Assembly: GCF_000247815.1 (NCBI RefSeq) | Contig: NC_021677.1 | Coordinates: 62,259,122-62,323,121 of the forward strand | Length of the DNA: 64,000 bases | Source: Ficedula albicollis | Taxonomy: Eukaryota > Chordata > Aves > Passeriformes > Muscicapidae | Direction of reading: 5' to 3' | Shown: positions 44,820 through 56,735 of the stretch, piece by piece | Position numbering within the stretch: the first letter of the stretch is position 1 | Layout of the letters: each line of letters opens with the position of its first letter | The notes under the pieces: model-generated | What the model was told of the DNA's origin: nothing | The model's database searches: none | What the model saw: the letters and a program-made list of their open reading frames with translations, nothing else | Translations under genes and position numbers: made by a program

Positions 44820-45140
44820 AGTGACCCAAGATACCAAATTATCACATCTTAATCCAGCAGAACACAGGCTCAGGGAATACATTTGTAACACTTTCACTTA
44901 ATTTATTCACACAATCAGATTAGTAAATGAATGTGTGCCGAGCCCTGTCTCTGTTACTGTCCATGGATATTTCTCCCTGCATCTGGATGTCTGACAGTTT
45001 GTTTACATGATCACAGACATGAATAACTTAAATTATTTGGCTTAGCATCCTGAGCAGCCTCTATTTTAGCCGCCTGCAGTGGCAACTCCCAGTGAATTTT
45101 AATAAGCCATTAACAATATGTGCAGGATTTGTTGTTGTCA
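44820..45140. promoter_or_regulatory. Candidate conserved non-coding element
   Basis: Balanced, repeat-free sequence with many developmental-type cores (TTAATTTATTCACAC, AGATTAGTAAATGAATG, GTTTGTTTACATGATC forkhead-like, AATAAGCCATTAACAATATG). It stands between CR1 copies and is the most enhancer-like stretch in the TMX1-TRIM9 interval. Inference only. Confidence 0.35.
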
Positions 45141-45274
45141 GCAGAAGGAAGGGGGGGACAGATATTTCCTGAGGGGTACAAGAGGATTAATAATTTCTTT
45201 TCCTGTATAGCTGAGCTGCCTGGCAGGGTGGGTCATCCCCAGGCCAGAGCACAGACCCTTCCCTGACTCCTGAG

Positions 45275-45505
45275 GGAATGGCTGTACCCGGGGAGGTTTG
45301 GGCTGGATTTCAGGAAATGTTCCTCCCCCAGAGGGGCTGGGCCCTGCCCAGGCTCCCCAGGGAATGGGGACATTCCCGAGGCTGCCAGAGCTCCAGGAGA
45401 GTTTGGACACCGGAGACGCCAAGGGTGGGACTGTTGGGGTGTCAGTGCAGGGACAGGAGCTGGTCTCCATCATCTCTGTGGGTCCCTCAGGATATTCTGT
45501 GCTTC
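45275..45505 (+). mobile_element. CR1 LINE 3' tail, diverged subfamily
   Basis: Sister of 2196-2410; has GAGGTTTGGGCTGGATTTCA and ends GTCCCTCAGGATATTCTGTG. Confidence 0.75.
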
Positions 45506-46394
45506 TGTGTCCTGGCAGGGTGGCAGGAGCTGTGCTGTCACCTCTCAGCTTATTTTCTTCAAGGAGACTCGTGAAGAAGAAAAGGGATCATGGTCACTGC
45601 CCAGATCTTTCCCATCCTCCTGGCAGGTTCTTCTCCAGCACTGGCTCATGTTGCCCACAATCAGCTGTCTGGAATTCCCTGGTTTGGAGCTGAAACATCC
45701 CAGCCATGATGTGTCACTGGGACTCTGCCAGCAACGTTTCCAGCAGCTCTGGGGCTCCTCAGGGCTTTGCTGCAGCCCTGGGAAGAGCTTTGCTCCAAAG
45801 CCTCTGTTCAGGAGGGTTTGTGGCCATGGGGAGCCACATATGGGGTGGCTGAGTGCCCTGAGGAGTTATCTGCTCAAAAAGAGAGAAAAGAAGCTCCAGG
45901 TGTTCAGCCCTCAGCTGGGACTGGGTTTGTACTGGTCCCAAGTGTGGGAGAGGCACCAGGGACACATCCCTGTGCTCAGGATGGAGCAGAACTCCCCTTT
46001 CCCAGGCAGCTGCCTCTCCCCCAGTCTCCTCCCAAAACCAAAGATCGTGGGGAGCTCCCACATCCTGCAGATCCTGGGACAGATTCCAGAAACCCCCAGC
46101 TCTGTAAGCGGAGCCCAGCACCAATTAAATGGAACCCCAGGTCCCTCCTGATCCCTTCCCTGCTCTGTTCTGTGAGGAGCTGTAATTAGGAGGGAAATGG
46201 GCTTGGTTCCAGTGTCCTCCCAGGGGGACACTGTGTTCACATGGTCCTGGAAGCTGGCAGGGAATGCTGGCACAGCAGGTTAATGAGGAGTGACAGAGCA
46301 TGTGTGGGTGGTGGGAAGGTCTGCTTTGGAGTTTGGGTTCTTCATCCCATCTGATGGGCTCCAGGGGAGACCACAAAAATCATCAGAGGGCCAG
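45506..46394. other. No gene seen
   Basis: Nothing recognised. Confidence 0.55.
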
Positions 46395-46806
46395 AGCTCT
46401 GCTCTGGAGCCAGGCTGGGAGAGCTGGGGGTGCTCACCTGGAGAGGAGAAGGATCCAGGCAGAGCTCAGAGCCCCTTGCAGAGCCTAAAGGGGCTCCAGG
46501 AGAGCTGGAGAGGGACTGGGGACAAGGGATGGAGGGACAGGACACAGGGAATGGCTTCACTGCCAGAGGGCAGGGATGGATGGGATAGTGGGAATTGGGA
46601 ATTCCTGGCTGGGAGGGTGGGGAGGAGCTGGGATGGAATTCCCAGAGCAGCTGTGGCTGCCCCTGGATCCCTGGAGGTGTCCAAGGCCAGGTTGGACACT
46701 GGGGATTGGAGCATCCTGGGACAGTGGGAGGTGTCCCTGCCCATGGCAGGGGGTGGAACTGGATGAGTTTTAAGGTCTCCTCCAACCCAAACCATTCCAT
46801 GATTCT
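46395..46806 (+). mobile_element. CR1 LINE 3' tail, near full tail
   Basis: GCTGGGGGTGCTCACCTGGA through GGGAATTGGGAATTCCTGGC to CATTCCATGATTCTAC. Useful as the reference for the broken copy at 49562-50095. Confidence 0.88.
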
Positions 46807-46930
46807 ACAGGCAGGGATGGCAGAACTTGTCTCATGGCCAGATCAGAGAGCAGCAGACCTGGAGGACAGGATTTCAAACAGAAAAGCATCCAAAAGAAAG
46901 GGATTTCATTAGAACATCTCACAGGGGCAG

Positions 46931-47044
46931 TTTTCACCAGAACCAGGCGCAGAAATGACCCATCCAGTTGTCCCCAAGCCAGGGAAGTTTTCACCAGAAC
47001 CAGGTGCAGAAATGACCCATCCAGTTGTCCCCAAGCCCAGGAGC
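46931..47044. repeat. 57-base tandem doublet
   Basis: TTTTCACCAGAACCAGG at 46931 and 46988; one C/T mismatch seen. Confidence 0.88.
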
Positions 47045-47119
47045 TCCTAAAAAACCTTTTCCAACCAAATCCTGAACTTGAGCCAAGCCACATCTCAACC
47101 TCGCTCCTTCCACCACCCC

Positions 47120-47460
47120 GGTGAGTGCAAAGCAGCATCCCGGCAGGAAGAGCACCCAGCTGGACACAGGTGACGCTCGGGGGACACATGCACGATGACA
47201 GGGGTGTGAGACACCCCCCGTGGCTGTGCCGTGCGGGAGGAGAGGCAGCAGGAGCAGCTAAAACGGGATTTGCGCACTCTCCCGTTTTAGCAGCGCTTTA
47301 GTCAGAGCAGCACGTCCTCGCCGGATATTTTTATCTGTATGCAGTTCGGCAGCGCATCTTCGGGAATGCGGCTCCTTACGCAACATCCCCGCACGCCGCT
47401 CTCCCCTGGCCGCTCCCGGTCCCGGTCCCCACGCCTGGAGGGGATTTGGAGAGCTCAGGG
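47120..47460. promoter_or_regulatory. Isolated CpG-rich patch
   Basis: CpG dinucleotides cluster (GGCAGCGCATCTTCGGGAAT, CTTACGCAACATCCCCGCAC) far from either gene's start. Could be a small CpG island for a non-coding RNA or an enhancer. No protein frame with support on either strand. Confidence 0.35.
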
Positions 47461-48330
47461 AGAGCCAGGAGTGATGCACGGCACTCCTGGTGCCTGTGGC
47501 GTTTGGGATTTGAGCTGTTTGTCCATGCAGAGATGCAGGAATCACCCTCCACTGCTCCCTGAGCTTCCCTTCATTTATAAAATCCTTGGGGATGATGACA
47601 GAGCCACCTGTGACTTCAGCCTGACTCTGGCTTTCCCTCCTGCCCTTCCAGAGCATCCCTGGAGGTGGCACCTCCTGCTGGGCCCCTTCCCTTTCCTATC
47701 ACCACATACTTTTAAAATTTTTGGGATGAGATCAGCTGAGCTTCCTCGGAGGCAGGCTCAGGTTGGCAGCCTGTGGAAGTGCAAAAAGTGGTTTTTAAGA
47801 ATTAAAACCACCACCAGTGGGGCCCTCTGACTTATTCCTCTGCCTGGAGATTAAAGCTTGTTGGGGCTGCTTGAAATTTTGCCATGAAAAGTTATTTCTC
47901 CTACAAATACAATGAGTCAGTGATGCCTGGGAATTGTTGTGTGGAAGAGCTTTCTTACCTCCAGAGTCATCTTCTTTTGAAAAGGCAAATGTCTTGTTTA
48001 TTCCTTACTTGGATAAAGGTTTTTCTTTACCATTTATTATTTCCTGTGAGTCAGGGCACCTTGTAAGGTTGTGTCATGCTCCAGCTGGTTTTTTATATAA
48101 GGCGTAGATAATGACAACCATTAATTGGGAATTAAGGAATTGTATTCAATCCCCAAACAGCTTTTTTGCTGCACAAAGGCAGAAGCACAGCTGTAATGAG
48201 CACAGCAGAGAAGTTCCTCACCAGGGCTACTCAGGGCTAAAGAAACATCCTCAAAAATCGAATTAATGGCCTGTTTGAGAGCCAGTGTAAAGGTGATTGA
48301 AGCTGTTCAGGCAGAGCTCAGTGTCCCACA
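47461..48330. other. No gene seen
   Basis: Nothing recognised. Confidence 0.55.
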
Positions 48331-48734
48331 GAGCCTGGCCAAACCTTGGAGAATATTTTCAAAATACAGATTAAATGAGGGTAACTTATGATATTTTTTC
48401 AAAACCATAAATCCTCTGCATAAAGCATGGAATGTAACAAACGTTGCCCAGAGAAGCTGTGGCTGGATCCCTGGCAGTGCCCAAGTCCAGGTTGGACACT
48501 GGGGCTTGGAGCAGCCTGGGACAGTGGAAGGAGAGCCTGGCCAAACCTTGGAGAATATTTTCAAAATACAGATTAAATGAGGGTTACTTATGATATTTTT
48601 TCAAAACCATAAATCCTCTGCATAAAGCATGGAATGTAACAAACGTTGCCCAGAGAAGCTGTGGCTGGATCCCTGGCAGTGCCCAAGTCCAGATTGGATA
48701 CTGGGGCTTGGAGCAGCCTGGGACGGTGGAAGGT
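48331..48734. repeat. 202-base tandem doublet
   Basis: GAGCCTGGCCAAACCTTGGA at 48331 and 48533. Each unit joins about 117 bases of non-repetitive DNA to a piece of CR1. Confidence 0.9.
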
Positions 48735-48805
48735 GCCCCTGCCCATGGCAGGGAGCAGAACTCTGTGGGTTTTAAGGTCCCTTCCAAACCATTTCAGGAC
48801 TCTGT
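48448..48805 (+). mobile_element. CR1 LINE 3' tail carried in two tandem units
   Basis: GCCCAGAGAAGCTGTGGCTG occurs at 48448 and 48650; only the second copy continues to the CR1 end (AACCATTTCAGGACTCTGTG). Confidence 0.8.
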
Positions 48806-49149
48806 GAAAGCTTTTCCATTTTTGCTCTGTTTAGATAAACAGTGAGGCTCTCCTTAGCTTGTAGGATTGTTTTTTTTTTCCCAGAGCCAGGCAGCATTTG
48901 CAGTGTGGGGACATCTGTCAAAAATGATTCATTCCTTCCCCTCCTCTCTCCGCTGGTATTTTCCTCCCAGCCATAATAATACTCATTTTTCTCTCCTAAT
49001 CTTCCTCACATTTCAGTGTTTGGGGTGTTCCATGCCCCAGAAGGGATTGGTGAGGAGAGAAATGGGTCCCCCTCAAGGGAGGGAGACCAAGAGCATGGCA
49101 TGGGGACATCCTGACAGCCACTCCTCTCCTGGACAGCACAGAGGAGGGG
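48806..49149. other. No gene seen
   Basis: T tract at 48871-48880; otherwise nothing. Confidence 0.55.
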
Positions 49150-49320
49150 AATCCTGGAACGGTTTGGGCTGGAAGGGACCTTAAATCCCATCCAGGGACA
49201 CCTTCCACCAGCCCAGGCTGCTCCAAACCCCAGTGTCCAGCCTGGCCTTGGGCAATTCCAGGGATCCAGGGGCAGCCACAGCTGCTCTGGGCACCCTGTG
49301 CCAGTGAGGAGCCACAGCCA
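49150..49320 (-). mobile_element. CR1 LINE 3' tail
   Basis: CTGGAACGGTTTGGGCTGG and GGCAGCCACAGCTGCTCTGG. Confidence 0.85.
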
Positions 49321-49561
49321 GCCTGGCACTGCCTCCAGCCCTGTGTGACCAGGCAGGATGTTCCCAAACCAGCACAGATCTCCTCTGCTATTATCACTTG
49401 GAGATGTACACAAAAGTGTTTTGAGAACTGGGTTTCCTCAGCTCTGGAGCCAAGCTGGGGAGGTTGGGGAGGAGGAGGATCCAGGGAGAGCTCAGAGCCC
49501 CACAGATCTCCTCTGTTATTATCACTTGGAGGTGTACACAAAAGTGTTTTGAGAGCTGGGT

Positions 49562-50095
<534 letters not shown>

Positions 50096-50099
50096 CTGA

Positions 50100-51324
50100 T
50101 ATTTAACCCCTCTCGTTCCGGCTGTGGAATCTCATCCCCAGAGCCCCTCAGCCCACGTTGGTGTGAGGTTCAGGCAGCAGAATCTGCTGAGCAGATCCAG
50201 CAGGGAGCTTTTGGCTCCTGTTTCCAAGAGCACAAGGCAGAGCCGGGTGCTGCTAAACTTTCCCGAGCTCAGTGACAGAGAAGACAATGGAGGAGATCTC
50301 AGGCGCTGCGATCCCATTCTCTATTCTCTGCCTGCCTTCGCCTCGCTAATTTCTCTGCCCACCTCCTGCTCCTCCTCCAGCAAACCCCCGCCCCCGGGCA
50401 CAGATGGAGCTGCGGCATCCGCCGAGGAGGGTTGGGAGAGCGAAGGAGCGGGGAACGCGCTTCTGCTGCCTGCACCTCCCTCCGGGAGAGCGGGATGCTC
50501 TGGTGGAAGGTGTTCGCAGCGAACCCATCCCATTCCTTCCCCCGCCCTGACCACATCTCCACGGGGTTTTCGACCGAGCAGCTCAGCGCAGACCCAAGTC
50601 CCTGAGCCACAGAGGTGGAGAAGGGTCACTCATCCCCTTCGTGTTCGCTGCTGGAGACACTCCCAGCCCAGGCTCCGCACCCCTGGTCATTCCTGTGCTC
50701 TTAAATGGACGCTGCTCCCGTTCCAGAGCATCCTTCCCAAAATCCCTCTCCTTGCTCAGTCTCACATCAGCAGCTGCTGCTCCTTTTGATGCCCATTGCA
50801 GATGAGATCATTTGATCTCCAGATTTCTCAGTGCGGCCAAGTCGGAGCTTGCAATTTCCTTTCAGCCGCGTTAAGTTCCTGCATAATTTGCAATTCACTC
50901 CTCTTTTGTGGGGGATGAATAGAGAAGGGTGTTCTCTGTCAAAGAAGGTTTATTAAAATGCAAATAAACTTCAAGCTGAAGGTCCGTTTCCACAGAAAAT
51001 CACTTACATCAACAGGGAATATTATATTTGGTCACAAGAGCTGAGAAGCAGAACAAGGAGGGGACAAAACATCTCTGCCACTAAGAGACTTTTCTCTGTG
51101 GCTTGAGGCATCACCCCAAACTCCAGGCAGCCAGAGCTGGCATTTCCCATGCCAGGTTCCCACCTGTCATCTGGGCAAAGTCCAGGCCAGGTCAGCCACT
51201 CTTGAGGAAGAAATAAAAGCTGCAGGGGAGGGTGGACAAGTGCATGGGTGAGGAGAGAATTGCTAAATTCAAGCAGTGGCACCTCCCCAGCCATGGCTAA
51301 AGCTGCCCAGAAGTGGCACCCAAC
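50100..51324. other. No gene; CpG-bearing stretch 50290-50660 and AT-rich element 50800-50960
   Basis: The first part is moderately CpG-rich (GCATCCGCCGAGGAGG, GTTCGCAGCGAACCC); the second has TCATTTGATCTCC and TGCATAATTTGCAATTC and looks like conserved non-coding DNA. No exon could be defended. Confidence 0.35.
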
Positions 51325-51600
51325 AGGCTGAGCAGGGTGGGAGAGAGACTTTGGACAAGGGGTGGGGGGACAGGACACAGGGAATGGCTTCACTGCCAGA
51401 GGGCAGGGATGGGTGGGAGATTGGGAATTGGGAATTCCTGGCTGGGAGGGTGGGCAGGCCCTGGCACAGGGTGCCCAGAGCAGCTGTGGCTGCCCCTGGA
51501 TCCCTGCAAATGTCTAGGTTGGATGGGGCTTGGAGCAGCCTGGGATAATGGAAGGCTGCTCCACATGGCAGGGGGTGGAACTGGATGAGCTTTAAGGTTT
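51325..51600 (+). mobile_element. CR1 LINE 3' fragment
   Basis: GGGAATTGGGAATTCCTGGC and GCCCAGAGCAGCTGTGGC to GGATGAGCTTTAAGGTT; last 40 bases missing. Confidence 0.85.
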
Positions 51601-51647
51601 GAAAAGGCTGCTAAAATGCCAGGAAAATGAAAGGTCTCTGGACTTCT

Positions 51648-51795
51648 TTGCCCAGAGAAGCTGTGGCTGCCCCTGGATCCCTGCAAATGTCCCAGGTCAG
51701 GTTGGACGGGGCTTGGAGCCTCCTGGGACAGTGGAAGGAACTGGATGAGCTTTAAGGTCCCTTCCCGCCCAAACCACTCCATGATTTTATGAATC
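51648..51795 (+). mobile_element. CR1 LINE 3' tail
   Basis: GCCCAGAGAAGCTGTGGCTG to CCACTCCATGATTTTATG. A 48-base non-CR1 stretch separates it from the preceding copy. Confidence 0.85.
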
Positions 51796-52674
51796 ATTGC
51801 ACACAAGACCCAATTCCTGCCATTCCATGTGGCCACAATCCAAAATAACCCCCTCAAAGCTTTCCAGCACCCAGTCCTGGAGCACCCACAGGGAGGAGGG
51901 AGAAGGGAGCACATCCACCTCTCTTTGCTGGGGATCCAGCACAATCCCTGCCTGCAGGGACATTCCCAGCTCTGCCACACCCCAGGGAGCTGTGTCACTT
52001 GCTGATTGATATCCCTGTGGCCATCTGCAGCCAGGGAGGCCAAAGCCGTGACCAGAATCCATCCAGGTTGCCATAGCAGCAGGAACAAAAAATTAAAAAA
52101 AAAAAAAATAAAAACAAGAAAGGAAAAAAAAAATAGTCTTAGGTATGGGAGAAGGAATCTCCAGGAAAATAAAAAGCCAAGATGATCTCAGTGCCAGCAC
52201 AGACCTGTGGAAGCTCCTGGAGAAGAGGGAGGTGTGCTGCCACAGGGATGGATGATGGATGGATGCAGAGCAGTGGTGGGAGGAGGAGGAGGAGGAGGAG
52301 GAGGAAGGCAGGTGCAGCATCACCCGTTTGTCATTCTCCTTCAGGGAGGAAAAATGCCCTTTAGAGCATTATGGAATGTCTGGATCAGGTGGAGGCACTG
52401 CCACAGCCCAAACACTCAAAAATATTTCATTTTTTACAGATAGAAATGCTGTAATGTTTCCTTGTTCTTTTCCAGTTGCTTGTGCTTCACCCCCAGCTCT
52501 GGGAATCCACTGATTGAACGAGCCCATCAAAGAGGATTTGTTCCTTACCTGGACTTTTCCAAGGTCTAAAAGGACTGGACTGACTCATTTTTACTCCCTC
52601 CAGTTTTGTTTTTAGGTTGATTTTTTCCAGTCCTGTTCCCCACACCCCTCTCTGCTCCCAGCCACTAAGCCACA
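51796..52674. other. No gene seen
   Basis: A-rich at 52088-52135 and a GGA microsatellite; nothing else. Confidence 0.55.
52279..52305. repeat. (GGA)n microsatellite
   Basis: Nine GGA triplets. Confidence 0.9.
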
Positions 52675-52828
52675 AAATTATGGAAATGCAGAGGATGGTT
52701 TGGGTTGGAAAGGACTTTAAAGTTCATCTCACCCCAGCCCTGCCATGGCAGGGACACCTTCCACTATCCCAGGCTGCTCCCAGCCCCATCCAACCTGGCC
52801 TTGGGCACTTCCAGGGATCCAGGGGCAA
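52675..52828 (-). mobile_element. CR1 LINE 3' tail
   Basis: AAAATTATGGAAATGCAGAG to GGGATCCAGGGGCAAAGAAG, where it joins sequence shared with 51600-51648. Confidence 0.85.
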
Positions 52829-53147
52829 AGAAGTTCACAGACCTTTCATTTCCCTGGAATTCCAGCAGCCTTTTCAAATGGAATGGTTGTGGTTGAAGTC
52901 TCCACACAAATTATGCCCTTTTTGCTTTGCTGGAAAGAGCCTTTGGAGTTTCTTTCCAAAAAATCAAACCAAAAGCAGGGATGAAGAATAAGAGTCTTCA
53001 GAAAAGTGTCCAGCACATCCCAGGGAGCCCTGATGTCCTGGTGTCCACATTTTCCTTTTTCCATGGTCCAGACCTTGTTTTTCTCTCATCTCATTGAGGT
53101 TGGAGAGCTGCCTCAGATCCAGCACAGCAAAGGCAGTCAGGGAAAAG

Positions 53148-53233
53148 AAAAAAAAAAAAAAAAAAAAAAAAGGTTTTTGGGGGGGGCGGGGGGGAAAAAG
53201 GGGGGGGAAAAAAAAAAAAAAAAAAAAAAAAAA
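53148..53233 (+). repeat. Mixed A/G homopolymer block
   Basis: Long A tract, GGTTTTT, G8, C, G7, A5, G8, long A tract. It resembles the edges of the pure G runs but keeps some structure. Confidence 0.7.
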
Positions 53234-54673
53234 GAAGGTTTTTTCATGGAGAGGGTTTGGTCCCTGCATCAGGGGACTGGCAGGTGCCATCATTCCCTTG
53301 GCAGAATCCTGGAGCAGCACCCCAGGCAGGGAGTCCCACAGCTCTTCTCTCCTAAAATCCTGCTGGATCAGCAAGGAGCCAAGTGCCAGCCTGTCACAGA
53401 GAGGGTGCAGCAAGGACCAGGGACAGTGAGGAGAACAAACAAAATGGCCCAGAGGATTTTTCCTTCCCACATTCTCTCCTCTTCACCCACTCCAACATCT
53501 ACTTTCACCATGTCTGAACTAGATGGGATGAACCTCTTCCACCCCTGACCCCAAGCTGGATGCTTGAGTGGCAGACCCCCTAAATTTGCAAGGCATGTGC
53601 CTGTGGTTGGTATTAACACCCCCAAAAAACGATTTCCTGTTGGAGTCAGTGAGTCAGGGGTCTCTCTGAATTATTCAGAGAGAAATCAGGGTGCAGGGAT
53701 TGAATTAGATAAGCTTATCTTAAATATATCATTATAAGTTCTAGATTTTTTTTTTCTCATTCCTGCTCTTTCAGCATAATATTTCCCAAGCTCTTTTTTC
53801 TTTTTTTTTTAATTCACCTTGGCCTTGGCACAGCAGGAGGTTGCAGTGGTGAGTGAGATCTGCAGCCTTGGCTGTCCACGGACACACACACTGGACGTTG
53901 CCCCAGGATGGCCTGAGATCAAACCACAAAACCATGGAATATCTCAGTGTGCCAGTTTCTCTGTGTTTTACCCTTTTATTGAGATTTAAAATGCTGCTTT
54001 GCCAGCCAGAGGTGGGCAGTGAGGAATGGGAACAAGCCTGGTTTGCTCCCCTCGCATCCCCTGAGCGCTTCCACCGCCACCCCCAGATTGCTCTGAGCGT
54101 GTCACTGCAGGCAGCAGCTGTGGGAACACCCACACCCCAAAATCCAGGCTGGGAACGGGGGGGAGACGTGTTGGGAGGCAGAGGTTCCTCTGGGAGGGGT
54201 GAGGGACAGCAATCCCACCCATCCCAAAGGGGCAGCTGTGGGGTTTGGGGAGGGGGTCCCTCCTGCTGTGCTTCCTTCAGTTTGGGGGGTGTTGGCTCCA
54301 TGGCAAACCCACAGGGAAGGGTTGATCCTGTCACAGCATCACTGTGGCTTCGGGTCAGGTCAGTTTTTATCTGCCAGGACCTCACATCTGGCCACCAGAC
54401 CTGGATCTGAGTGACCCCAGGACATCCCCTCTCTTCACCCTTGTGTCTTTGCTGCCTGGGAAGGCTGAGCTGGAGCAGAGACCAGGCAGAGCAAAAGGAA
54501 TAAAATCAGTTTTTATTGAAAGGATCCACCTCGGGCAGTGCAAGAGCCTGGCTGGGGCTACACCCAGATCAAATCCCAGATGGATCCTGGTCACCAGTTT
54601 TACACTTTTATAAGTTTTGGTTCATCTTGGGGTCAATTGTCCAGGTTATGAAGTCACAGCCCCTGGCTTGCCC
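53234..54673. other. No gene seen
   Basis: Nothing recognised. Confidence 0.55.
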
Positions 54674-54765
54674 CTTTCCCTTCCTTTCCCTTCCTTTCCT
54701 TTCCCTTCCCTTCCCTTCCCTTCCCTTCCCTTCCCTTCCCTTCCCTTCCCTTCCCTTCCCTTCCC
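54674..54765. repeat. (CCCTT)n microsatellite
   Basis: About 16 pentamers after some six-base CCTTTC variants. Confidence 0.9.
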
Positions 54766-55004
54766 ATTTTTCTTGCTTTTTGGGTACTGGGTGTCCTTGA
54801 TTTTCTAGGTAGAAAGGAATTGTTTTGTCCAACCCCCCTGTGAACAGAACTCACCAACGCCTAACGTGAAGTTTCAGAGTTACACACCAAGCAGCAGAGA
54901 TTCTGAAAAATATAAAAGCTAAAAGCCAAGGCATCGTTCTTCCTGGTGAGAATCCTCTTCCCATGCTGGGGATCCTGGAAGAGAAATCAGAGTGGCACAA
55001 GCAG

Positions 55005-55122
55005 CAGGAAACCCAGGCCAGGCTGGATGGGGCTTGGGGCAACCTGGGCTAGTGGGGAGGCAGTGGGCTGGGACTGGATGGCCTTGAGGGTCCTTTCCAA
55101 CCCAAACCATTCTAAAATTCCT
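55005..55122 (+). mobile_element. CR1 LINE 3' tail
   Basis: CCAGGCTGGATGGGGCTTGG to CCAAACCATTCTAAAATTCC. Confidence 0.8.
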
Positions 55123-55742
55123 TGGAGCTCACCATGAGGAATGGTGGCACCTTCTGCTGACCTCAGCAGGACGTTCCCAGCCTCTGCAGCAGGGGGAGGG
55201 TCCTGGAGCATCACCTGAAAGCCATTTGGAGCCACAGAAAAGCTCATCCCATGGGAATCATCCCATCATCTCATGCCAGCTTCCATCAGATGTCCACCCA
55301 CACCTGGGCAGGTTCCCCAAGCCCCTGCCTGATCTCAGCTCTCTGATTTGGGAAGAGGTGATGGAGCCCTTGGACAGCCAGGGCTGCCCCTCCAGCAGGA
55401 CTCCTGGGCACAGGCAGCTTTCCCAAAAGGGCAGGTTTGGGATTCAGTGCTTTGTTTGGTGGTTGTTTCCAGCAGATGGGCACTGGCACCGGATCCCAGC
55501 AGGTGTTAAACAGCTGCTCCAAGCACCTCATTCCCCCCAGAAATCCCAAAGAGCACAGGGCAGCAGATTGACTCCCAAAGTTATGCAAAGCATCCAACCT
55601 GGAGACAATTTTCCCCTGTAATTAGGGAGTGTTAAACACTGTTACATAATGATTACAGATTCCAGGTCAGATCCCCCATACGTCACGGCAGCATGGAGTG
55701 TTTTGACATTTATGGGAATGCTTCTTATTTTTAGTTAGTTTG
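55123..55742. other. No gene seen
   Basis: Unique DNA leading into the 459-base duplication. Confidence 0.55.
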
Positions 55743-56660
55743 GTTGCCATGGCAGCGAGAAGAAATGTGCACCAGCCTGAGCCATACATTAGATTTGAGC
55801 CTCCCACTTGATACATCCAAAAAAGTTTTCGGCTGCTTTCCCCCAAAGTTCTCAGCCAGGAGCTGTGAGGGGTGGAAAGAAAATATCCCACTCCATCAAT
55901 TAGTGGGAAAGCTGCTCCTGAAGGCTTCTCTAACACCTGGGTGACTGCAGGCACTCATCAGCAGATCCAGTTTTATCATTATATTTAGATATAATTTAGA
56001 GTTGAGAATTTCAAATTTTATCATTTAGATTTTTTTTTTTTAAGAGATGTATCCTGCATAAGCTAGGAGATCGTTTTGAATGACAATTTTCTGCTCAAAG
56101 GAAGCAGAAATTCTCTGAAAATGGGAATATCAGAGAATCTCAGAATGGTTTGGGTTGGAAGGACCTTCAAGCTCAGCTCATTCCAGCCCCTGCCATGGCA
56201 GGTTGCCATGGCAGCGAGAAGAAATGTGCACCAGCCTGAGCCATACATTAGATTTGAGCCTCCCACTTGATACATCCAAAAAAGTTTTCGGCTGCTTTCC
56301 CCCAAAGTTCTCAGCCAGGAGCTGTGAGGGGTGGAAAGAAAATATCCCACTCCATCAATTAGTGGGAAAGCTGCTCCTGAAGGCTTCTCTAACACCTGGG
56401 TGACTGCAGGCACTCATCAGCAGATCCAGTTTTATCATTATATTTAGATATAATTTAGAGTTGAGAATTTCAAATTTTATCATTTAGATTTTTTTTTTTT
56501 AAGAGATGTATCCTGCATAAGCTAGGAGATCGTTTTGAATGACAATTTTCTGCTCAAAGGAAGCAGAAATTCTCTGAAAATGGGAATATCAGAGAATCTC
56601 AGAATGGTTTGGGTTGGAAGGACCTTCAAGCTCATCTCATTCCAGCCCCTGCCATGGCAG
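55743..56660. repeat. 459-base tandem doublet
   Basis: Unit 1 is 55743-56201 and unit 2 is 56202-56660, identical as far as I can see except 56174 (G) against 56633 (T). The join lies in TGCCATGGCAG, which is also present at both outer ends. Confidence 0.95.
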
Positions 56661-56735
56661 GGACACCTCCCACTATCCCAGGATACTCCAAACCCCGTCC
56701 AACCCTACCTTGGGCACTTCCAGGGCAGGTCAAAC
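56590..56735 (-). mobile_element. CR1 LINE 3' tail at end of a duplication
   Basis: GAGAATCTCAGAATGGTTTG to CCTTGGGCACTTCCAGGG. Its first 70 bases also occur at 56132-56201 as part of the 459-base duplicated unit. Confidence 0.85.

Noticed and set aside
47258..47671. 137-codon minus-strand frame in the CpG-rich patch
   Set aside because: No recognisable domain; CpG-rich DNA has few stops by chance.
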